Assembly (NCBI GenBank): GCA_028290665.1
Contig: JAQGJK010000021.1
Location: 1 to 64,000 of the forward strand
From: Devosia sp.
Lineage (GTDB): Bacteria; Pseudomonadota; Alphaproteobacteria; Rhizobiales; Devosiaceae
Direction: 5' to 3'
DNA length: 64,000 nucleotides
The stretch's first letter is position 1. Each line of letters begins with the position of its first letter. The position numbers and the translations under genes were made by a program. The notes beneath the pieces are model-generated. The model saw nothing but the letters and a program-made list of their open reading frames with translations. It did no database searches and was not told where the DNA came from. Of this stretch, positions 34,231 through 42,677 are shown in pieces.

Positions 34231-35528
34231 GCCTGACGCCGGCCGACGGCATTGTCATCGCGGCGATCCTCCTGGCCATTCCGGCGCTGATGCTGCTGGT
34301 TCGTGTGTTCGGCCGACGCTTTGACTGGAATCCGGAGGTCAGCCGCAAGCTGGTGCATGTCGGGACCGGTAGCCTGGCACTGACTTTTCCGCTGCTGTTT
34401 TCCAATCCGCTGCCAGTCCTGGTCCTCCTCGCCATTGCCATACCGTTGATGTTCGCCATCCGCAGCGGGCTGCTGGGTGGCTTGGGCGCGGCCCTGCATG
34501 GCGTCGAGCGCCAGTCCTATGGCGAGATCTATCTCGGCTTGGCCATCGCCATCACCTTCCTGCGGGCCGACGAGCAGCCGGTGCTGTACGTGCTGCCCAT
34601 CCTTGTCATCACCCTTTCCGACACCGCCGCCGCCCTGGTCGGCACCGCCTATGCGCGGCAGCGCTTTGCGGTAGAGGGCGGCGCCAAGAGCATCGAAGGT
34701 GTGATCGTCTTCTTCGTCGTCACCTGGCTGGCCAGCCTTATCATGCTGGTGCTGATGACCGATGCGGCGCCGCTGAACCTGGTGCTGATCTCAATGCTGC
34801 TGGCGGCGTTCTGCGCGCTGGTCGAGGTCGATTCCTGGCGCGGGCTCGACAATCTCTTCGTACCCATCGGCGCCGTCCTGCTGCTCGCCCGGTATCTCGG
34901 CAGCAGTCCCGCCGAATTGGCCTCCAGCGCCGCCGTCTTCCTGCTTTTCCTCGGTTTAGTGCTGGCCATGGCCCCGATGCTGCGCCTGCCGCAGCAGGCC
35001 GCGCGCGCCCATGCCATCCTGCTGTTTCTCATTCTCTCCATCGTCTCGCTGCATAATGTCATCCTGCCAGCGCTGGCCATCATTGCTCATTTGGCTGCCC
35101 GCACCTTGCGCCCCTGCCATAGCGAACGTCCCGATTTCGACCTGTTGTATGTCGCGGCCATGGTGTCGTTGTTCTGGATGTTCGTGGGTGATGCGGTCGA
35201 TCGGTCGGTCATCAGCCTTTTCAACCTCACCTTTGCTGGCGCGGGCCTCGGTTTTCTCGTCCTGGTGCTGGTCGGCTTTTGGCGCCTGCTCCTGGTGCCG
35301 TCCATGATCGTGGCCGGGGCTATCCTGCTTTGGGTGACCGAGACCAATCTGCCCTATTCGCGCTGGTTCATGCCAAGCGCTCTCGAAGTCGCCGTCGCGC
35401 TGAGTGTCACGGTTGCGCTGCCGATATGGCGTCCGGGTTGGTTCGACAGCCAACGCAGCCTGCGCATCTTTGCCCTGGCCATGCTTGTACCGCTGGTCCT
35501 GTGCCTTCGTGGAGTGCTCATGCCATGA
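34227..35528 (+). CDS. Dolichol/phytol-kinase-like membrane protein
   Basis: A 433-residue protein with many membrane helices. The first half carries traits of the dolichol kinase/phytol kinase (VTE5)/CDP-diglyceride synthase superfamily: 'SRKLVHVGTGSLAL', 'TLSDTAAALVG', 'GGAKSIEGVIVFF' and 'ALVEVDSWRGLDNLFVPI'. The second half adds about eight further helices and makes it longer than usual VTE5 proteins (about 200-300 residues). In this cluster it could phosphorylate a prenol as donor for UbiA. GTG start overlapping the previous stop. Confidence 0.75.
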   Translation: MSLTPADGIVIAAILLAIPALMLLVRVFGRRFDWNPEVSRKLVHVGTGSLALTFPLLFSNPLPVLVLLAIAIPLMFAIRSGLLGGLGAALHGVERQSYGEIYLGLAIAITFLRADEQPVLYVLPILVITLSDTAAALVGTAYARQRFAVEGGAKSIEGVIVFFVVTWLASLIMLVLMTDAAPLNLVLISMLLAAFCALVEVDSWRGLDNLFVPIGAVLLLARYLGSSPAELASSAAVFLLFLGLVLAMAPMLRLPQQAARAHAILLFLILSIVSLHNVILPALAIIAHLAARTLRPCHSERPDFDLLYVAAMVSLFWMFVGDAVDRSVISLFNLTFAGAGLGFLVLVLVGFWRLLLVPSMIVAGAILLWVTETNLPYSRWFMPSALEVAVALSVTVALPIWRPGWFDSQRSLRIFALAMLVPLVLCLRGVLMP

Positions 35529-36364
35529 CCGAACCCCAGTCGATAAGCCGCCCCGGCGCCGCGCTTCGCCTTTATCGCGACGCCCCCGCCTGGGATGGCA
35601 TGCGCTGCGCCGCCATCGGTGGCCTGGTCTTCGAGGAACCCGGAGCGGCTGCCCAATTGCTCGTGGAGACTCTGGCTGTGCTCAAGGCCGAGGGTTTTGG
35701 CGGCGCGCTGGGGCCGATGGATGGCGATACCTGGCATAGCTACCGCACCGTCACCGAGTCTGACGGCTCTCCCGCCTTCGCGCTCGAACCGCGTAGCGGC
35801 GCGCTTGACTATGCGGCGCTGCTGGCCGCCGGCTTCCTGCCCGTTTCGAACTATGTCTCCTCGCGCGCCCGTCTCGCCGACACGTTGGGCGAGGAACTGG
35901 TGACCATGCCCGGCATCACCGTCACCGCCTGGGATGGCACTGGCGCCGAGAAACTGATCGCCAACGTCTTCGCCATGTCAGGCAGTGCCTTTGCCGGCAA
36001 TCATTTTTTCAAGCCTATCGGCCTTGATGCCTTCCTCGCGCTGTATCGCCCCATCCTGCCGATGCTCGATCCCCGTCACATCCTCTTTGCTCATACCGAA
36101 GCGGGCGATCTGCTCGGCTTTCTCTTCGGCTATCCCGATCGCCTGGCACCGGGCAATCCGGCGGCAGTGCTGAAGACCTATGCCAGCGGCCGGCGCGGCG
36201 TCGGCCATCTGCTGGCCGATCAGTATCATCGCCGGGCCATTGCCATGGGGCACGAGGAGGTCATCCACGCGCTGATGCATGAGACCAATGTGTCGAGGGC
36301 GCGCAGTGTCCGCCACAATGCCCAGGTCTTTCGCCGCTATGCGCTAATGGGTCGAAGGCTCTAG
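35525..36364 (+). CDS. GNAT-like N-acyltransferase
   Basis: A 279-residue soluble protein starting at ATG 35525 in an ATGA overlap. The C-terminal half has the GNAT pattern: 'AGDLLGFLFGYPDRL' (central strand), then 'YASGRRGVGHLLADQYHRRA', comparable to the acyl-CoA-binding loop and helix, then 'EEVIHALMHETNVSRA'. The N-terminal part is divergent. It may acylate an amino group, such as the one placed by the BtaA-like enzyme, with acyl groups activated by the next gene product. Family call is tentative. Confidence 0.65.
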   Translation: MTEPQSISRPGAALRLYRDAPAWDGMRCAAIGGLVFEEPGAAAQLLVETLAVLKAEGFGGALGPMDGDTWHSYRTVTESDGSPAFALEPRSGALDYAALLAAGFLPVSNYVSSRARLADTLGEELVTMPGITVTAWDGTGAEKLIANVFAMSGSAFAGNHFFKPIGLDAFLALYRPILPMLDPRHILFAHTEAGDLLGFLFGYPDRLAPGNPAAVLKTYASGRRGVGHLLADQYHRRAIAMGHEEVIHALMHETNVSRARSVRHNAQVFRRYALMGRRL

Positions 36365-36366
36365 CT

Positions 36367-37791
36367 TTGAATCTCATCGCGGGCTTCCTCGAAACGGCCG
36401 AGCGGCACGGCAGTCGGACGGCCATAATTGCCGGCAATGGCGAGACAATCAGCTTTGCCGACCTCGCCCGCCGCTCCGGCGCTCTGGCGCAAGGCTGGCA
36501 TCGCGCGGGCTTGCGCCAAGGCGACCGTGTGCTCGTCGCCATGTCGGTGGGAATCGACCTTTACGCCTCCATCGCGGCGCTCTGGCGGGTCGGTGCCACC
36601 ATCGTCTTTCCTGAACCGGCCCTGGGCCTGGCCGGCCTGCGCCATGCCGTGCGCCTGACGCGGCCACGGGCGTTGCTGACCAGCGGCGCCTATGGGCTCA
36701 TCCGCCTCGTCTTGCCAGAACTCTGGGGTGTCGGGCTCCATCTTGGTCTCGATACCGGAAGTCCCGGCGATCTGCTGACGGCGTCGACGCCCGATCACCC
36801 GGCGCTGATCTCATTCACCAGCGGCTCGACCGGCAAGCCCAAGGCTATAGTGCGCAGCCACGGATTTCTCGCCGCGCAGGACGCCGCGCTCGATCCCCTT
36901 ATCGCTCCCGAACGCGAAGACGAGGTTGATCTCGTGGCATTCCCGGTCTTCGTACTCGCCAATCTCGCCCGCGGCACTACCTCGGCCTTGCCTAATTGGT
37001 CACTGCGCGATCCCGGCAGCGCCGATATCGGAAGCATCCTACGTCTGCTCGAAAAGCACCGGGTCACCCGCGCCTTGGTGCCGCCTTCGATCGGCGACGT
37101 CCTGGCCCGCGCTCCCGCCTTGCCGCTGCAGACCGTGCTGACGGGCGGCGGGCCGGTCTTCCCCGATCTGCTCCGCCGCCTGCAGCGTGTCATGCCGAAA
37201 TCAGGCGACACTATCTCGGTCTATGGCTCCACCGAGGCCGAGCCGATCGCCTGGCAGCGTGCCAGCGACATCTCGCCCAGCCAATGGCAGGCCATGGAGG
37301 CCGGTTCGGGACTGTTGGCCGGTCGACCGATCGGTGCCGTGAAGGTCCGGCTGATCAGCGACGAGATCGTGGTGACCGGCGACCACGTCAACAAAAGCTA
37401 CCTGGGCGGACAGGGCGACGCCGACAACAAGATTGCGCTTGAAGGCGCTATCTGGCATCGCACCGGCGACGCCGGCCGTTTGGACGGTGAGGGGCTATTG
37501 TGGCTCAAAGGGAGGCTCTCGGGCCTGTGCAGCGGGGTCTACCCCTTCGAAGTCGAAGTGCCCGCTCGATTGTGGCCTGGTGTGGATCGGACGGCACTGG
37601 TTTCGATTGACGGCAGGCCTGTGCTAGCGATCGAGGGCGATGAAGCCCAACTCGGCGCGTGGAAAGAAGCTGGGTCTGGCATTTGCGTGGATGCTGTGGT
37701 CCGGGTGGAGCACATGCCGATGGATCGGCGGCATCAGTCCAAAATTGACCACTCAACGCTCCGCAAGGTCATGCGGCGGACACTGCGCTGA
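36367..37791 (+). CDS. Acyl-CoA synthetase / AMP-dependent ligase (ANL family)
   Basis: A 474-residue adenylating enzyme. The P-loop 'LISFTSGSTGKPKAIVRS', the 'YGSTEAEP' motif, 'HRTGDAGRLD' and the C-terminal catalytic Lys459 in 'HQSKIDHSTL' are intact. It activates a carboxylic acid as acyl-AMP and then probably as CoA thioester. The chain is shorter than fatty acyl-CoA ligases (about 550). TTG start two bases after the previous stop. It could supply acyl-CoA to the GNAT-like protein or to the HMG-CoA-reductase-like enzyme of the same operon. Confidence 0.85.
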   Translation: MNLIAGFLETAERHGSRTAIIAGNGETISFADLARRSGALAQGWHRAGLRQGDRVLVAMSVGIDLYASIAALWRVGATIVFPEPALGLAGLRHAVRLTRPRALLTSGAYGLIRLVLPELWGVGLHLGLDTGSPGDLLTASTPDHPALISFTSGSTGKPKAIVRSHGFLAAQDAALDPLIAPEREDEVDLVAFPVFVLANLARGTTSALPNWSLRDPGSADIGSILRLLEKHRVTRALVPPSIGDVLARAPALPLQTVLTGGGPVFPDLLRRLQRVMPKSGDTISVYGSTEAEPIAWQRASDISPSQWQAMEAGSGLLAGRPIGAVKVRLISDEIVVTGDHVNKSYLGGQGDADNKIALEGAIWHRTGDAGRLDGEGLLWLKGRLSGLCSGVYPFEVEVPARLWPGVDRTALVSIDGRPVLAIEGDEAQLGAWKEAGSGICVDAVVRVEHMPMDRRHQSKIDHSTLRKVMRRTLR

Positions 37792-37809
37792 TCGAGTCAG
37801 AGATGCGTC

Positions 37810-38652
37810 ATGGCGGTCTACTTCGTCGCTCATTTATGGTATTTGAAGTATTGGCGCCCACCAGCCCAAAGCGGCTACTGCAACAGCCGCTAATGGAAAG
37901 CGTTTCTGGAGGCGCTGATCGCCGAGAAGATTTCGGTTACGCTGGTCGGCTCCACGCGGGCCGACGACATTGTACGCGATGCCGATATTCTTCATCTCTA
38001 CAAGCAAGCCGGTTTTGAACGCTTTCTTCTGGGCATGGAAAATACCGACGAATCGACGCTCAAGCTGATCCGCAAGGGTGGCACCACGACCGCGGATCGG
38101 GAGGCGGTCCGGCAGCTGCGCAAGCACAACATCTTGTCCATGGCGACATGGGTATCTGGCTTCGACGACCAAACGGACGCCGATCTACTCCGTGGTTTGC
38201 GCCAGCTGATTTCCTACGATCCCGATCAGATCCAGGCGCTGTATGTAACTCCGCATCGCTGGACCCCCTACTTTCGATTGGCTCAGGATCGCAAGGTCGT
38301 GCAGTTCGATCAGACCCGGTGGGACTACAAACATCAGGTGCTGGCCATGTCGCGCATACCACCCTGGCGGCTGTTTCTTTGGGTCAAGTTCATCGAAGCG
38401 TGCGCACAGTTGCGACCGCGCTCGCTGTTGCGGTTGGCCTGGAACCGCGACGCAAAAATCCGTCATGCCATCCGCTGGTACTATCGAATGGGGCGACGGG
38501 TGTGGTTCCACGAAATCTTCAGCTTTCTGTTCCGCGATCGCTATGGGGAAGACGGCAGAAGCGTGGGAGAGTTCTTGGGCGCTCCGCAAGATGATGAAGA
38601 GGAAGCATCTCGCACCGCTTTACGACCTGGCAAACAGATCCACAGTAGCTAG
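37810..38652 (+). pseudogene. Decayed C-terminal half of a BchE-like B12/radical SAM protein
   Basis: The frame from 37894 reads 'WKAFLEALIAEKISVTLVG', 'RFLLGMENTDESTLKLIRKG' and 'RWDYKHQVLAMSRIPPWR', which match the C-terminal half of anaerobic Mg-protoporphyrin cyclase (BchE) type proteins. The N-terminal cobalamin domain and the radical SAM cysteine motif are missing. An in-frame TAA at 37891 and the garbled 'VYFVAHLWYLKYW' before it show decay. The ORF track lists only 38035-38652. It follows the ligase gene by 18 bases, so it may once have belonged to the operon. Confidence 0.7.
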
Positions 38653-38842
38653 CCCATCACGGATAATTAAACGGCCAATTTTGGGGTGCACTTGCTGTTT
38701 CGGCACAGAGGAACTAGCGAATATCGGCAGTTCGAAATCAATCTCAGATGACGTATTTGAGGCCGGAAGAAGTTGCTTTCGCGCCTGCCAACTAAACGAA
38801 ACTGACCGTTGGAATGGAGAGGCGGAAAGCCCTCCGACGCAG

Positions 38843-39784
38843 TCAGGACCGTTCTGCACCCATTTGCAGCTCCGAAGCTAGGCCCAGGGCACCTTCCACT
38901 CCAGCGCCACTGATTAGCGTTCGCTCCTTGGCATTTGCGATCAACCGTCCCACCCAGTCAACGGTGCCGCCATCCGATAATTGCTGTCTTCTGCCTGCAA
39001 GCTCAGCCCAGATATGGAAGCAAAAGCCGGAGTAGTAAGCAACAACAGCCGGGCGGTCGATCTCCTCCCAAACATCCACGCTCAATTTCCTGCCGACATC
39101 GAAGACGGCTGCGGGGCGTGCATCATCGTCGCCACGAGAGGTGATCGTGTAACTCACGGAGAGCGGAACTTCAGCGCCGAGGAATGCGCGAAAAATCGAC
39201 AGATGTGTTTCGAGGTGCAAACCAATTGCCTGTGCTTCGGTTCTGCAGTTTCCAGTGTCCAGAGCTGTGCTGAGTAAGCCAAACATTGAGAAGTGGGCGA
39301 GCATTTTGGGATTCGCATAAGCCTGCGGACGCACTACACGGTGAGTGGTGGCAAGATTTACATCCGCCTGACCCTTCTTGCGCCGAATGGCAGCCTCTAG
39401 CGCCAGGATATTGGTAGGGTCGGATACCACCTCACCTGTGCGTACTGTGGGCACTGTCCAGCCTTGGCCAACCGGCGCGACCGCGGCGCAGCTTGCCAGT
39501 GGCGCCATTGGCGACAGGGTGAGCGTTTCAAACCGACCCTCAGTCGCCTTAAGAGCGGCCGTATCCCACTTCAGGAACATGGAACGAGAAAATGGCGACG
39601 CGCCAAAAAATCGGCTGCGCTCATAATCCGCCAGCACTGCTGCTGTGGTGCGACGTGCAGAACGCTTCTCTGCAACCGCAAGCAACAATGTCTGAAGGTC
39701 CGTAGGATTTAGGCGATCGGTCAACACTTCCAGCAGATCGGGTACACCCGATTGAGAGATGATCCGATCTAAGAAAGAACCCAT
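38843..39784 (-). CDS. Conserved protein of unknown function
   Basis: A 313-residue soluble protein with GGGAGG 8 bases before its ATG. The opening 'LTDRLNPTDLQTLLLAVAEKR' and the central 'ETLTLSPMAPLASCAAVAP' followed by 'TVRTGEVVSDPTNILALEAA' match a family I have seen in unrelated bacteria without a known role. The middle has the look of a class II aminoacyl-tRNA-synthetase-like core, but ATP-site motifs are not clear. It is convergent with the BchE remnant, and its end lies close to it. Function not assignable. Confidence 0.7.
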   Translation of the reverse strand: MGSFLDRIISQSGVPDLLEVLTDRLNPTDLQTLLLAVAEKRSARRTTAAVLADYERSRFFGASPFSRSMFLKWDTAALKATEGRFETLTLSPMAPLASCAAVAPVGQGWTVPTVRTGEVVSDPTNILALEAAIRRKKGQADVNLATTHRVVRPQAYANPKMLAHFSMFGLLSTALDTGNCRTEAQAIGLHLETHLSIFRAFLGAEVPLSVSYTITSRGDDDARPAAVFDVGRKLSVDVWEEIDRPAVVAYYSGFCFHIWAELAGRRQQLSDGGTVDWVGRLIANAKERTLISGAGVEGALGLASELQMGAERS

Positions 39785-40101
39785 ATACCAAGCCTCCCTT
39801 GAAAGGGTGCTCGCGCCTTGGTCACGGAGTCAACAGACAGGCAAGTTCCTCGTCCGCTTACGTCCACTTCGCACCTAAAGCTGACCGGCGGCTTCCCAGC
39901 CCGAAACCGACCTTGACCGCTTTGGAATGACGCGAGAATTCGGCTCCGTGAGGTTATAGGGCGGCGCAAATGGCTCCAGCGTTGCCAGCGATGTCGTCGC
40001 GATGCGGCCAAGCTTCTTCATACTTGCCGCATCGTACCGGTGGCGCGGCGCAGCCCTAGCTGATGGCCGGTTCGAGCAGCCTTGCTGAGCTATCCGCGCG
40101 C
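39785..40101. other. Gene-free stretch between the unknown gene and the CUT2 operon
   Basis: About 317 bases. It should hold the promoter of the minus-strand gene ending at 38843 and the 3' end of the transporter operon transcript. A minus-strand ORF (39769-40011) has no ribosome binding site and odd composition. Nothing else seen. Confidence 0.45.
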
Positions 40102-41124
40102 CTACTGCTGCACTTGGCCGCCGGCAAAGCGGGCGATTATCAGCGACCCCAGGATGATGGCGCCGTAGATGGCCTGGATCCAGAACGAGGGGACCTGCGC
40201 CAGTGTCAACACGTTCTGGACGACGCCAAGCAGCAGTACGCCCGTGAGCGCGCCAAACATGGTGCCCTTGCCGCCATCGAGAGATATGCCGCCAATGACC
40301 GCCGCGGCGAACACCGTGAAGATCAGGCCGTTGCCCTGGTTTGCGCTGATGGCCCCGACATAGCCGGTAATGGCGAGGCCGCCGAGCGCGGCGAGGACAC
40401 CGGCCAGCACATAGACGCCCCAGATCACCCGCTCCACGCGGATGCCGGCGGCGCGCGCAGCTTCAGGGTTGCCGCCGATGGCATACAGGGCGCGTCCGAG
40501 CCGGTGGTACCGCAGCACCAGACCCGCGATCAAAAAGGCGACTGCTGCCAGCCACACTGCCAGCGGCAGGCCGAGGAAGGTGATGACCATGAGGCCATAG
40601 AATGCATCGGGAAGGTCAAAGAGCGTGCGGCCGCTGGTGGCGCCGACCAGCATGCCGCGCAGGACAATGAGCATGGCTAGGGTGACGATGAAGGCGTTGA
40701 GCCGCAACTGAACGACGAGGAAGCCATTGACGAAGCCGACGAGACCGCCCACCGCCAGGACCACCATGATACCGGCCCAGGTCGGCAATTCCATGCCGAA
40801 GCCGAACTGAGCGGCCGGTATCACGACCATCGCTCCAATGGCAGGCGCGAAACCGTAGATCGATTCCAGCGACAGATCGAACTTGCCGGTGATCATGATC
40901 AGCGACTCGGCGAGGACAATCAATGCCAGCGCCGCCGACGAGGTGAGAATCGTCGTGATGTTGTTGGGGTTGAGGAAGACCGGGCTGACGAGGCTACCAA
41001 CGATCACCAACGCCACCAGCGCCGGCAGCAGCGCCAGATCGCGCAACCGGGCGATGGCGACCCGTCCCATCGATAAGCTGGCGCCAGGGGTGGCGGAAGC
41101 GCCCAGGTTCTTGTCTACACTCAC
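40102..41124 (-). CDS. CUT2 sugar ABC transporter permease (RbsC-like)
   Basis: A 340-residue membrane permease of the ribose/xylose (CUT2) type, with about nine helices. 'LLVFGA...'-like loops are replaced by the family's 'AIGGNPEAARAAGIRVERV' and 'GGISLDGGKGTMFGALTGVLLL' segments. It is last in the operon GntR - binding protein - ATPase - permease and overlaps the ATPase stop by 4 bases. The divergent sugar-acid dehydratase genes suggest that the cargo is a sugar or sugar acid. Confidence 0.93.
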   Translation of the reverse strand: MSVDKNLGASATPGASLSMGRVAIARLRDLALLPALVALVIVGSLVSPVFLNPNNITTILTSSAALALIVLAESLIMITGKFDLSLESIYGFAPAIGAMVVIPAAQFGFGMELPTWAGIMVVLAVGGLVGFVNGFLVVQLRLNAFIVTLAMLIVLRGMLVGATSGRTLFDLPDAFYGLMVITFLGLPLAVWLAAVAFLIAGLVLRYHRLGRALYAIGGNPEAARAAGIRVERVIWGVYVLAGVLAALGGLAITGYVGAISANQGNGLIFTVFAAAVIGGISLDGGKGTMFGALTGVLLLGVVQNVLTLAQVPSFWIQAIYGAIILGSLIIARFAGGQVQQ

Positions 41125-42662
41125 GCTGCAATTCCCTCAATCGATGCGACCAGAGCATTGTCGCTCCAACCCGCCTTGTGTTCGGCCACTACGCCACCGT
41201 GGCGCATCACCAGCACGCGGTCGCAGGTTCTCAGGTCTTCAAGTTCGCCGCTGACGACCAGAATGGCCTTGCCCTCGCGCCGGAGGTTTTCCACCACGGC
41301 CAACAGCGCCTCCTTGGACTTGACGTCGACGCCGGCGGTCGGGTCGATGAGCACCAGCACGGTTGGTTGGCTGGCGAGTGCCCGACCCAGCACAACCTTT
41401 TGCTGGTTCCCGCCCGACAAGCTGGAAACCGGCTGCTCCGGACCTTCGGTAACGATGCCGAGCCGTTGGATCAACGCCCTGGTAACGTCGCCGCGTCGCT
41501 TCGGTGAGATGAAGCCCAGCGGACCGAGCTTATTGGCAATGGTCATGGTTGTGTTGTCGGCGACGGACAGGCCGAGAACCAGCCCCTCGATATGCCGGCT
41601 TTTGGGTACACATCCGACGCCGTGCGCCAGCGCGGCGGGGACGCTGCCGGAAGGCAGGGGGCTGCCCTCGATGGTGATCGAACCCGACGTGAACTTGCCC
41701 AGCCCGGCAATAGCCTCGGCGACGCCAATGCGGCCGCTGCTGGTGGCACCGGAAATGCCAATAATCTCACCCCGCCGGATCGAAAAACTCACATTCTCGA
41801 AGTCCTCGCCGGCCAGTCCCTCGACCTTGAGCGCCACCGGCGCGTCCGCCGGCACGACCCGGCCCGCGGCGTCGGCGAAGCCGAAATGCACCTGTTCGCC
41901 AGTCATGGCTTCGATCAGCCGCTCTTTGGGAAGGTCGGCGACGGGCGCCGAGATGATGTGACGCGCGTCCCGCAACACGGTGACCTGCTGGCAGATCTCG
42001 TAAACCTCCTGCAGGTGGTGCGAGATGAAGAGGAACGTAACACCCTGCGATTGCAGCTCGCGAATGCGGACAAAGAGCCGCTTGATCTCGTCGCCGTCAA
42101 GTTGCGCGGTGGGCTCGTCGAGGATGATGAAGCGCGCGCCGTAAGACAGGGCCCGGGCAATTTCGACCAGCTGTCGCTGCTCGACCTTGAGGTCGCCGGC
42201 TCGCATGTCCTGTGGCACGTCGACGTTCCAGCGCGCCAGCACCTCGTCAGCTTGCCGGCGCAGCGACGACCAGTTGATCAGGCCGTTGCGCTCGGGCTGG
42301 TGGTTGATGAACAGATTTTCGCCGACCGTCAGGTCGGGGATGATCGTGGAATGCTGGTAGACGCAGGCCACCCGCTGCCGCCAAGCCTCGCGATCGGCCA
42401 CCGACGGCGCCGGCTCGCCGGCAAAGCGGACTTCGCCGGTATCGGGGGCCCTGAGGCCGGTCAGGATTCCGACCAGCGTAGACTTGCCGGCACCGTTGCG
42501 CCCCACCAATGCGTGGGACTCGCCGGGCATCACGCGGATCTGCGCGCTGTTGAGCGCTATTGTCGCGCCATAGCGCTTGGATATCCCGATGGCCTCGACG
42601 ATAGGGACGGCGATCGATGAGCGCGTTTGCACGCGCCCACCCAGGTCTTCACCTTGTGACAT
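41121..42662 (-). CDS. CUT2 sugar ABC transporter ATPase (RbsA-like)
   Basis: A 513-residue protein with two ATPase halves. The first Walker A 'GRNGAGKSTL' (about 55-64) is intact. The second half has the degenerate 'GATSSGRIGV' typical of CUT2 ATPases but a full signature 'LSGGNQQKVVLGRAL'. A single such protein powers a permease pair. It lies 15 bases behind the binding-protein gene and overlaps the permease gene. Confidence 0.95.
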   Translation of the reverse strand: MSQGEDLGGRVQTRSSIAVPIVEAIGISKRYGATIALNSAQIRVMPGESHALVGRNGAGKSTLVGILTGLRAPDTGEVRFAGEPAPSVADREAWRQRVACVYQHSTIIPDLTVGENLFINHQPERNGLINWSSLRRQADEVLARWNVDVPQDMRAGDLKVEQRQLVEIARALSYGARFIILDEPTAQLDGDEIKRLFVRIRELQSQGVTFLFISHHLQEVYEICQQVTVLRDARHIISAPVADLPKERLIEAMTGEQVHFGFADAAGRVVPADAPVALKVEGLAGEDFENVSFSIRRGEIIGISGATSSGRIGVAEAIAGLGKFTSGSITIEGSPLPSGSVPAALAHGVGCVPKSRHIEGLVLGLSVADNTTMTIANKLGPLGFISPKRRGDVTRALIQRLGIVTEGPEQPVSSLSGGNQQKVVLGRALASQPTVLVLIDPTAGVDVKSKEALLAVVENLRREGKAILVVSGELEDLRTCDRVLVMRHGGVVAEHKAGWSDNALVASIEGIAA

Positions 42663-42677
42663 GGTGTTCTTATGGGC

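Noticed and set aside
28405-37791. A bacteriochlorophyll or photosynthesis gene cluster, suggested by UbiA and the BchE-like fossil
   Set aside because: No other bch, crt or puf genes are present, and the UbiA protein lacks clear chlorophyll-synthase features; only the fossil points that way.
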